From NCBI GenBank assembly GCA_964599275.1, contig CAZRFK010000053.1, positions 1 through 13,478 on the forward strand: a DNA stretch of 13,478 nucleotides. Direction: 5' to 3'. Below are positions 6,907 through 13,478 of this stretch, in pieces. Source of the stretch: PUMD01 sp964599275 (GTDB taxonomy: Bacteria; Bacillota; Sulfobacillia; SLMV01). Within the stretch, counting starts at the first letter, position 1. Each line of letters opens with the position of its first letter. The notes beneath the pieces were generated by a model, which was given only the letters and a program-made list of their open reading frames with translations, ran no database searches and was not told the origin of the DNA. The position numbers and the translations under genes are program-made.

Positions 6907-8198
6907 TCCCACGTTATACTCGCGAAAAAATGGGACAGTTGTGGACTCTAAAAAGCAAGTTTGAAGCATGGCGACAGGTTGAAATTGCGGCTATGCGAGC
7001 GTGGACTCGACTGGGAGATATGCCCATGTGGGCAGCCGAAGAGGTGGAGGAAAGAACGTCTATAAATGTAGATCGTATAAAAGAAATTGAAGCTGAGACC
7101 CGTCATGATGTCGTTGCTTTCGTAACATCCCTGGCGGAGCAGGTTGATGAAGCAGGCAGGCATATCCATTATGGTCTGACGTCTTCTGATGTAATCGATA
7201 CTGCCCTGGGTTTACAGCTTAAAAAGGCAGGTGATCTGCTGCTGCAGGAGATGGAAAAATTACAGCAGGCTCTTGGTGAACAGGCCAGGAAATACAAATA
7301 CACTCCAATGGTTGGTCGAACACACGGGGTCCATGCAGAACCCATGACCTGGGGATTGAAGCTCGCCTTGTGGTACGAAGATCTGAGCAGAGCCAAGCAG
7401 AGGATGAAATCGGCAGTTCAGGAGGCTGCCTGTGGGAAAATCTCCGGAGCAGTGGGCACTTATGCACAGGTCCCGCCCCAGCTGGAATCGATGGTGTGTG
7501 AGGAACTGGAATTGCAATCTGCACCGGTCAGTTCACAGATAGTGGGAAGGGACCGTCACGCTGCCTTTTTGGTCCAGTTGGCCATGACTGGTGCTCTGCT
7601 GGAGAAAATCGCCACAGAAATTCGGAATCTCCAGAAGACCGAAGTGCGTGAAGTGGAAGAACCGTTCAGAAGCGGCCAGAAAGGCTCATCCTCAATGCCG
7701 CACAAGCGGAATCCTATCGTGACTGAGAGGGTATCTGGGTTGTCCCGTGTTCTGCGCAGTAATGCATCATCAGCTATGGAAAACATTGCTCTGTGGCATG
7801 AGCGTGATATTTCCCATTCGTCGGTAGAGCGTGTCATTATTCCCGATTCTACCATCCTCTTGGACTATATGTTGGACAAGATGACCTACGTGATCTCTGA
7901 TATGCATGTGTATCCTGAAAACATGATGCGCAATCTGAACCACACCGGAGGACTGGTGTTTTCACAAAAAGTGCTTTTATCTCTGGTATCTGCTGGTCTC
8001 AGCCGGGAACAAGCTTATGAAATCGTTCAGAGCTGTGCTATGGAAGCGTGGCAGGGGGGTAAAACTTTCCAGGAGCGCATTCGAGCTGATGATCGAGTCA
8101 CCGAGCACCTCAGCTCAGAGCAGTTGGATAAATGTTTTGATGTGAACGAACAGATCGAGAACGTGGATATAGTGTTTGAGAGATTGGGGTTGGTGTGA
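6903..8198 (+). CDS. purB: Adenylosuccinate lyase
   Basis: This 431-residue enzyme of the fumarase/aspartase superfamily removes fumarate at two steps: SAICAR to AICAR in de novo purine synthesis, and adenylosuccinate to AMP. It works as a cytoplasmic tetramer. Signature residues are in place: His68 (TRHDV), His89 (HIHYGLTSSDV), the catalytic His141 (GRTHGVHAEP) and the flexible signature loop GSSSMPHKRNP (261-271) holding the catalytic serine. Length and numbering match the B. subtilis type. The start MIPRYTR is the conserved family N-terminus; an in-frame TTG at 6897 is not needed. Translation is probably coupled to the 12-codon leader ORF through ATGA. It is the first gene of the operon; purE and purK, which precede purB in B. 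subtilis, are not upstream. Confidence 0.97.
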   Translation: MIPRYTREKMGQLWTLKSKFEAWRQVEIAAMRAWTRLGDMPMWAAEEVEERTSINVDRIKEIEAETRHDVVAFVTSLAEQVDEAGRHIHYGLTSSDVIDTALGLQLKKAGDLLLQEMEKLQQALGEQARKYKYTPMVGRTHGVHAEPMTWGLKLALWYEDLSRAKQRMKSAVQEAACGKISGAVGTYAQVPPQLESMVCEELELQSAPVSSQIVGRDRHAAFLVQLAMTGALLEKIATEIRNLQKTEVREVEEPFRSGQKGSSSMPHKRNPIVTERVSGLSRVLRSNASSAMENIALWHERDISHSSVERVIIPDSTILLDYMLDKMTYVISDMHVYPENMMRNLNHTGGLVFSQKVLLSLVSAGLSREQAYEIVQSCAMEAWQGGKTFQERIRADDRVTEHLSSEQLDKCFDVNEQIENVDIVFERLGLV

Positions 8199-8199
8199 G

Positions 8200-8973
8200 G
8201 TGAAAAGGTCCTCCCGGTCGCAGCCGGGAATTCAACAGATGCTTGCCAGCCCTCCTGATGTTTTGAAGACATCCCAGGAGTACAGTGGTAAGACCAAGAT
8301 CCTCTATGGCACAGACCGGAAAGATGTGTATTTGATGAAGTTTAAGGATGCTCTGCCGGTGGTTTGCGAGGAAGAACAGATTTCTGTGCGAAAAAAGGGA
8401 TTTTACTGTTCACATATGTCCTCAGCTGTTTTTGAACATCTGCAGAAATGCGGATGTTCTACTCACTTTTTAGGGTCGTTGGGGGAGCGTTATCATCTGG
8501 TGCACCGTCTGGACATGCTTCCTTTGGTAGTGGTCATCCGCAACATTGCTTCCGGGAGGTTTGCTCTACGGTGGCAAATGAAGGAAGGTGAAGGCTTGAA
8601 GCGGCCGGTGATGGAGTTTTTCTACAAATCAGATGAACTGGACAATCCCTGGCTGAACCGCTACCACATCCGTTCTTTTTCCATCTGCTCAGAACAGGAG
8701 TTGGTTCGTCTTGAGGAGGATGCCTGGCGCATTCATTCAGCTTTGAGCAATTTCTTTACCGAACGCGGTCTTCGGTTTGTGGATGTCAAACTGGAATTTG
8801 GTCTAGATGGTGAAGGAAACCTCATGCTTGCTGATGAGATTTCTTCAGACACATGTAGATTATGGGACCAGGAAACGGACCAACGAATGGATAGGGAAAT
8901 TTATTACGACAATTCAGAAGACCTACAAGAAGCTTACCGGGAGGTTTACCGCCGGGTGGCGTGGGAGGAATAA
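8200..8973 (+). CDS. purC: Divergent SAICAR synthetase (PurC)
   Basis: PurC condenses CAIR with aspartate, using ATP, to make SAICAR, the substrate of the adjacent PurB. The fold and several motifs are clear; numbering is from Met at 8239. The glycine-rich GKTK is at 17-20, VIRNIASG at 99-106, FVDVKLEFG (PROSITE-like signature 2) at 180-188, and LADEISSDTCRLWD at 197-210. Unusually, the conserved stretch reading roughly DxTAxNG...GKG in relatives is replaced by KDALPVVCEEEQISVRKKG (36-54). The Glu of the PLEVVVRN motif is Val97, the substrate-contacting Ser of the AAGS motif is Arg107, and the usual FRxxLGG near the C-terminus is missing. GTG at 8200, one base after the purB stop, gives 257 residues; ATG at 8239 gives 244, closer to the usual 235-240, but has a poor ribosome binding site. 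There is no frameshift; function is likely but not certain. Confidence 0.85.
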   Translation: MKRSSRSQPGIQQMLASPPDVLKTSQEYSGKTKILYGTDRKDVYLMKFKDALPVVCEEEQISVRKKGFYCSHMSSAVFEHLQKCGCSTHFLGSLGERYHLVHRLDMLPLVVVIRNIASGRFALRWQMKEGEGLKRPVMEFFYKSDELDNPWLNRYHIRSFSICSEQELVRLEEDAWRIHSALSNFFTERGLRFVDVKLEFGLDGEGNLMLADEISSDTCRLWDQETDQRMDREIYYDNSEDLQEAYREVYRRVAWEE

Positions 8974-8976
8974 ATT

Positions 8977-9231
8977 ATGCAGGTGTCTGTTTATATTACC
9001 TTGAAATCCGGGGTGTTGGATCCAGAAGGAGAAACATTAAAACAGTCGCTGAACCGTCTTGATTTCGATGAGGTTTCTGAGGTTAGAGTGGGAAAGTATC
9101 TGGAACTGAATGTAAAGGAAGATGACGAATCACGGGCTGTCAGTCGGGTTGAGGAGATGTGTGAGTCTTTATTGGCCAACCCGGTTATTGAAGATTACCG
9201 GGTGGAGTTGGAAGCGGAGAGAGATTCATGA
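8977..9231 (+). CDS. purS: FGAM synthase subunit PurS
   Basis: This 84-residue small subunit of phosphoribosylformylglycinamidine synthase bridges PurQ and the small PurL in Gram-positive bacteria and archaea, and is thought to help channel ammonia. The N-terminus VSVYITLKSGVLDPEGETL and the centre VSEVRVGKYLEL are the family pattern; both strands match the short beta-alpha-beta fold. Length is typical (about 80-85). GGGAGGA (8963-8969) lies seven bases before the ATG, itself three bases after the purC stop. The stop overlaps purQ as ATGA, fitting the fixed stoichiometry of the complex. Confidence 0.95.
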   Translation: MQVSVYITLKSGVLDPEGETLKQSLNRLDFDEVSEVRVGKYLELNVKEDDESRAVSRVEEMCESLLANPVIEDYRVELEAERDS

Positions 9232-10013
9232 ATCCGTCCATCGGCTACACTGAATTCACCTCAGGAGATGTACAGGCTGATTTGGTCCGGTTTGCTGTTG
9301 CTACCTTCCCCGGTTCTAACTGCGACCGCGATTGCTATCACGTTGTTGAGAGGGTTCTGAGACAGCCGGTTCGCTATTTATGGCATACGGAGACGGATCT
9401 ATCTGAGATAGACTGTGTAATTCTACCGGGTGGATTTTCTTATGGTGATTATCTACGCGCAGGAGCTGTGGCAGCCCAGACACCGGTGATGGAGGCAATA
9501 GGTGAATTTGCTGAATCAGGTGGGTTGGTTATAGGTATCTGCAACGGGTTTCAAATATTATGTGAAATGGGTCTTCTGCCAGGAGCAATGATGGTCAACG
9601 ACAATCTCAAGTTTGTCTGTCAGTACAGCTATGTTCGCATCGACGATGTAAATACTCCGTTCACCTACGCCTGCCAGTCTGAACAGGTGCTCAAGCTCCC
9701 TGTAGCCCATCATCAGGGCAACTACCGCCCACCAGGTGAAGTTGATAAAGATGGGGTCGATGCTTTACGGTCTCTAGCTGGTGGGAAGATTGTCGGACGA
9801 TACTGCAATGCTTCTGGTGAAGTTGATCTTGAATCCAACCCTAACGGTTCCTGGAGTTCAGTTGCAGCTTTGGCAAACGCTGAGGGTAATGTGTTGGGAA
9901 TAATGCCGCACCCGGAGAGGTGTTCAGAGGCCATTTTGTCTGAAAGCGATGGATTATTTATTTTCAAGTCTATATTGAAATGGTGGAGGGAGACTCTCGA
10001 TGCCGCAAGATAA
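9228..10013 (+). CDS. purQ: FGAM synthase glutaminase subunit PurQ
   Basis: This class I glutamine amidotransferase releases ammonia from glutamine for PurL in the FGAR to FGAM step. The core begins at RFAVATFPGSNCDRD (21-35). It has the oxyanion strand PGGFSYGDYLRAG (67-79), nucleophile Cys105 in GICNGFQIL, and His228/Glu230 in MPHPER, so the triad is complete. At 261 residues it is longer than the common 225-235 because about 20 residues (MNPSIGYTEFTSGDVQADLV) precede the core. The ATG at 9228 overlaps the purS stop (ATGA) with a purine-rich GGAGAGAG upstream. An internal TTG at 9282 would remove the extension, but its AGGAG is 14 bases away. The 3' end overlaps purL by 14 bases. Confidence 0.96.
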   Translation: MNPSIGYTEFTSGDVQADLVRFAVATFPGSNCDRDCYHVVERVLRQPVRYLWHTETDLSEIDCVILPGGFSYGDYLRAGAVAAQTPVMEAIGEFAESGGLVIGICNGFQILCEMGLLPGAMMVNDNLKFVCQYSYVRIDDVNTPFTYACQSEQVLKLPVAHHQGNYRPPGEVDKDGVDALRSLAGGKIVGRYCNASGEVDLESNPNGSWSSVAALANAEGNVLGIMPHPERCSEAILSESDGLFIFKSILKWWRETLDAAR

Positions 10014-12297
10014 CAAAAATCATATACAACCTCCCTGGGAGACAGTTGGCCTGACAGAACAGGAATATGATCTCATCCGCAAACATCTTCAGAGAAAGCC
10101 CAATGAGCTGGAACTGGGCCTGTATGGTCTGATGTGGTCAGAACACTGCAGTTACAAAAGCTCTCTTGAACATCTGGCTAAGTTTCCTACAGAAGGCGAA
10201 CAGGTACTTCAGGGTCCTGGTGAGAATGCTGGAGCCGTAAAGCTGGGAGAAGATGAGGATACCGCGGTAGTTTTTCGGATTGAATCGCACAATCATCCGA
10301 GTGCTGTAGAACCGGTACAGGGAGCAGCCACTGGAGTGGGAGGGATTTTACGGGACGTGTTCACCATGGGAGCCCGTCCTGTTGCCCTTTTTGACTCTTT
10401 GCGTTTCGGCGATCTGGATGATTCCAGGGTGCGATATTTGTTTGAAGGAGTTGTAAGTGGCATCAGCTTTTACGGCAACTGTGTTGGGGTTCCCACCATT
10501 GGTGGCGAAATATATTTTGAGTCTGCATATCAGGAGAATCCTCTGGTCAATGTAATGTGTCTGGGTTTTGCTCCAACCGAACGCTTGATACGGGGTAAGG
10601 CCTCAGGCGTTGGTAATTCAGTGTTCGTAGTGGGCGCAAGAACCGGTCGTGATGGCATTCATGGCGCCAGTCTGTTGGCTTCCCAGGAGTTTGATGAGGA
10701 GGCCGAGGATAAGCGTCCAGCGGTGCAGGTGGGTGATCCCTTCCGCGAAAAGTTGTTGATTGAAGCCTGTCTGCAGATGATGGAAAGTGACGCTGTTGTT
10801 GGAATCAATGATCTCGGCGCCGCTGGCCTCACATCGGCGGCAGCAGAAACTGCCTCCAGAGCTGGAAACGGAATAGACATAGATGTGTCCAGAGTGCCCC
10901 GGCGGGAACAGGGAATGACGCCGTATGAGGTAATGCTGAGTGAATCGCAGGAGCGGATGTTGGTCATCGTCGAAGAAGGACGGGAATCTGAAGTGTCAAA
11001 AATATTTTCCAAATGGGAACTCGAAGCTGCATGCATCGGGACGGTTACCGATGACGGTTTTCTCCGTGTAAGCGAGGCAGAGAAGGTTTTAGCTGAGATA
11101 CCCGTGGAGAGCCTGACAGATGGAGCGCCAACTTACAATAGAAAATCAGTAATTGTTGAGGACGACCAGAGAGAAAAGATGCAGCCGGTATCTGTTCCCG
11201 ATGATTTCAATGATGTTGTTTTGAAGATGATTTCTCATCCCAACCTGGCATCGCGTCGACCTGTTTACAGTCAATACGATCACATGGTGGGTGTAAACAC
11301 CGTGGTAAATCCAGGGGCCGACGCCGCAGTACTGCGGGTCAAAGGATCGGAAAAAGGTGTGGCAGCAACTGTGGATGGTAATGGTATGCTCTGCCACCTG
11401 AATCCACGGCGAGGAGCAAAGAATATAATTGCGGAGGGTTTCCGCAATTTAGCCGCCGTGGGAGCTGAGCCATTAGGCATTACCAACTGTCTCAACTTTG
11501 CCAGTCCTGAGAAACCTGAAGTAATGGGTTCATTTGTCGAGGTGGTGGAGGGGATGACAGAGGCCTGTGAGGAGTTTGATATTCCGGTTACGGGTGGTAA
11601 TGTGAGTTTTTACAATGAGACAGCCGGTCGACAGATTTATCCCACACCCACTGTCGGTATGGTAGGAGTTTTAGAGCGCGTTCACCGACATGCTGAGCCG
11701 GGGTTTTGCTCACCAGGCGATCTCATTGTTTTACTGGGATGCAGCCGGGGCCATCTGGGTGCCACCCAGTATTTAAAGATCATCCATGATCAGATTGCTG
11801 GCCCGGTTCCAGAGGTTGATTTTTCAGCCGAGAGATCTGTTGCTGAGGTTACCAGAGAGGCGATTTCCTGTGGATGGTTGAACTCAGCTCATGATGTTTC
11901 TGATGGAGGACTGGCAACTGCTCTGGTTGAATGCTGTACTGCGTCTTCTGAGAAACTGGGGGCGTATGTTGTACTGTCTGATAGTCAACGAGAGGATGCA
12001 TTGTTGTTTGGAGAAGAAGGTGCGAGAATGGTAGTGAGCCTGCCACCTGAACGCCTGACCTTTTTGCTTGATTTAGCAGATGAGATGAACTGTCCCTACA
12101 CCATTCTGGGAATGGTTGCAGGTGATTCGCTCAAGATAGATAAAGGGGATGCAGTGGACAGGACGAGCGACTTACCGATAGGGGCTGCATCGGCGGCCTG
12201 GAGAGAATCCTTCAGCAGTATTGAGCAGACTTCAAAGAATGTAATCGATATTTCCGTCAAGCAGTTGATGAAGGCAAGAGAGGAGGTTCTGAAATGA
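10000..12297 (+). CDS. purL: FGAM synthase subunit PurL (small type)
   Basis: This 765-residue ATP-dependent synthetase subunit converts FGAR to FGAM with ammonia from PurQ, in a complex with PurS. It is the small PurL, without the fused glutaminase domain of Proteobacteria. Recognisable stretches are LYGLMWSEHCSYKSS (41-55), FRIESHNHPSAVEP (92-105, metal/ATP binding), GAATGVGGILRDVF (108-121), GINDLGAAGLTSAAAE and SESQERM in the first half. The second AIRS-like half has VTGGNVSFYNE and SAHDVSDGGLATAL. The C-terminus carries a helix-like tail of about 30 residues that I cannot match to a motif. GGTGGAGGG (9982-9990) precedes the ATG inside the end of purQ. The stop overlaps purF as ATGA. Confidence 0.97.
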   Translation: MPQDNKNHIQPPWETVGLTEQEYDLIRKHLQRKPNELELGLYGLMWSEHCSYKSSLEHLAKFPTEGEQVLQGPGENAGAVKLGEDEDTAVVFRIESHNHPSAVEPVQGAATGVGGILRDVFTMGARPVALFDSLRFGDLDDSRVRYLFEGVVSGISFYGNCVGVPTIGGEIYFESAYQENPLVNVMCLGFAPTERLIRGKASGVGNSVFVVGARTGRDGIHGASLLASQEFDEEAEDKRPAVQVGDPFREKLLIEACLQMMESDAVVGINDLGAAGLTSAAAETASRAGNGIDIDVSRVPRREQGMTPYEVMLSESQERMLVIVEEGRESEVSKIFSKWELEAACIGTVTDDGFLRVSEAEKVLAEIPVESLTDGAPTYNRKSVIVEDDQREKMQPVSVPDDFNDVVLKMISHPNLASRRPVYSQYDHMVGVNTVVNPGADAAVLRVKGSEKGVAATVDGNGMLCHLNPRRGAKNIIAEGFRNLAAVGAEPLGITNCLNFASPEKPEVMGSFVEVVEGMTEACEEFDIPVTGGNVSFYNETAGRQIYPTPTVGMVGVLERVHRHAEPGFCSPGDLIVLLGCSRGHLGATQYLKIIHDQIAGPVPEVDFSAERSVAEVTREAISCGWLNSAHDVSDGGLATALVECCTASSEKLGAYVVLSDSQREDALLFGEEGARMVVSLPPERLTFLLDLADEMNCPYTILGMVAGDSLKIDKGDAVDRTSDLPIGAASAAWRESFSSIEQTSKNVIDISVKQLMKAREEVLK

Positions 12298-13478
12298 CTC
12301 ATAAACAAAGGAGTTGTTCCCGGACTCCTAAATGTAAGAAGCAAACTCGAGGTCTAGCTGAGGAATGCGGCGTATTTGGCGTCTGGGGGCACCCCGAGGC
12401 AGGACTTCTGACCCATTACGGTCTTTATGCACTACAGCACCGGGGGCAGGAATCAGCCGGTATGGCCGTATTGGCAGATGATCAAAACATTGTTCCCAGA
12501 CGGGGAATGGGATTGGTCTCTGACGCATTTGACCGGGACGACATTAAAAATTTGAAGGGTTCTGCATCTGTAGGACACGTACGCTACTCTACAGCAGGAG
12601 AATCGACACTGCGCAATGCACAGCCGCTCATGGTTCGGATGCAGGCGACTTCCTGGGCCCTGGCTCACAACGGTAACCTGGTAAATGCTTCCCAGCTGCG
12701 TGAGAATCTGGAGAAAGAGGGCAGCATTTTCCAAACCACCTCCGATACTGAAGTCATAGCGCATCTGGCCGCGCGTGCGAATGGTGATATTGTAAGGGAG
12801 CGGCTACATGAGGCTCTGAATAAAGTGAGAGGTGCATATGCTCTGATTGTTCTTACTCCCCATCAGATGCTTTGTGTCAGGGATCCCAACGGGATACGAC
12901 CTCTGTGTTTGGGGCGACTGGAGGGAGCGTGGGTTGCAGCTTCAGAAAGTTGCGCCCTCGATGCAGTTGGGGCTGATTTTGAGCGGGAGGTTCGACCAGG
13001 GGAGTTAGTTTGTGTTGATGATTCCGGATTGTCCAGCTGGTCACTGCAACAGGCCCAGGGAGCTGGTGGCAGGCTGTGTATCTTTGAACACATTTACTTC
13101 GCCCGGCCTGACAGCAATATAGGAGGATTTAATGTTCACCAGGTTCGCAAGGACATGGGGCGGCTTTTAGCAAAAGATCATCCTGTCGATGCTGATGTGG
13201 TCTCCGGAGTACCTGATTCCAGCATTTCTGCGGCCAGTGGTTACGCCGAGGAGGCTGGAATTCCCTACGAGATGGGATTGGTTCGAAATCGTTATGTGGG
13301 AAGGACTTTTATACAACCCACCGATTCACTGCGGCAGCTGGGAGTGCGCTTGAAGTTCAATCCTCTGCGGAAAGTAGTGGAAGGAAAAAAAGTGGTTCTG
13401 GTCGATGATTCGATCGTCCGTGGCACTACTTCCCGAACCCTCATTGAACTTTTGCGGGGAGTGGGAGCAGATGAAATC
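12294..13478 (+). CDS. purF: Amidophosphoribosyltransferase (partial, 3' end beyond window)
   Basis: PurF catalyses the committed step of purine synthesis, making phosphoribosylamine from PRPP and glutamine. The window holds 395 codons, open at its end. The class II glutaminase domain begins at Cys25 (CGVFGVWG), the nucleophile exposed after propeptide removal, with LQHRGQESAG (47-56), GHVRYSTAG (94-102) and LAHNGNLVN (123-131). Cys262 (LCIFEHIYFARPDS) corresponds to the first iron-sulfur ligand of the B. subtilis enzyme; the other ligands lie beyond the window. The PRPP motif VVLVDDSIVRGTTS is at 367-380. The segment ahead of Cys25 is 24 residues, longer than the 11 of B. subtilis, basic and with two extra cysteines, and no alternative start exists within it. 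AGGAGG (12281-12286) and an ATGA overlap with purL define the start. Feedback inhibition by AMP/GMP is known for the family. Confidence 0.97.
   Translation, partial: MTHKQRSCSRTPKCKKQTRGLAEECGVFGVWGHPEAGLLTHYGLYALQHRGQESAGMAVLADDQNIVPRRGMGLVSDAFDRDDIKNLKGSASVGHVRYSTAGESTLRNAQPLMVRMQATSWALAHNGNLVNASQLRENLEKEGSIFQTTSDTEVIAHLAARANGDIVRERLHEALNKVRGAYALIVLTPHQMLCVRDPNGIRPLCLGRLEGAWVAASESCALDAVGADFEREVRPGELVCVDDSGLSSWSLQQAQGAGGRLCIFEHIYFARPDSNIGGFNVHQVRKDMGRLLAKDHPVDADVVSGVPDSSISAASGYAEEAGIPYEMGLVRNRYVGRTFIQPTDSLRQLGVRLKFNPLRKVVEGKKVVLVDDSIVRGTTSRTLIELLRGVGADEI

Noticed and set aside
6587..6969. Minus-strand open frames of about 60 codons in the pur leader
   Set aside because: No ribosome binding site or recognisable protein pattern; they overlap the purB start and the leader hairpins and look like chance frames in AT-rich DNA.
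8278..8420. Sequencing frameshift as the cause of the odd PurC N-terminal half
   Set aside because: Neither alternative + frame encodes the missing DxTAxNG...GKG motif, and the frame is continuous through both flanking conserved motifs.

Overview
The window looks like a chromosomal housekeeping segment from a Gram-positive-type bacterium (Bacillota), most likely a Clostridia-grade lineage of intermediate GC. Support: a perfect HrcA/CIRCE operator on groESL; the small-PurL plus separate PurS and PurQ form of FGAM synthase; the B. subtilis-like gene order purB-C-S-Q-L-F; a PurF with a propeptide and an iron-sulfur-type cysteine; and strong AAGGAGG-type ribosome binding sites. Finer placement is inference and is not attempted. 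All genes lie on the + strand and no mobile element, CRISPR array, tRNA or rRNA is visible.

Layout. (1) Positions 1-2310: a sigma-A-like promoter and CIRCE operator, groES, groEL, and a strong intrinsic terminator. (2) Positions 2416-6265: hpt (purine salvage), guaA (GMP synthetase) overlapping it by one base, then closely following genes for a NarL/LiaS-type sensor kinase with a very short extracytoplasmic loop and its NarL/LuxR-type response regulator. (3) Positions 6266-6902: a 637-base non-coding stretch, exceptional in this tightly packed window. It holds a cluster of near-identical GGTNTANAACC elements in direct and inverted orientation, two candidate promoters, a nested pair of mutually exclusive hairpins, a weak terminator-like hairpin, and a 12-codon leader ORF with a strong ribosome binding site whose stop overlaps the purB start (ATGA). 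(4) Positions 6903-13478: the de novo purine operon purB-purC-purS-purQ-purL-purF, with purF running off the end. Four of its gene junctions overlap or nearly touch, implying translational coupling.

The salvage/GMP block (Hpt, GuaA) and the de novo block both use or make PRPP-derived purine nucleotides, with the two-component system placed between them. The most unusual points are the leader region and its uORF, the operator-like repeats next to the regulator gene, and a PurC whose substrate-contact motifs are largely replaced even though its C-terminal catalytic motifs and operon position are normal. I could not recognise any known purine, PRPP or ZTP riboswitch by eye in the leader.
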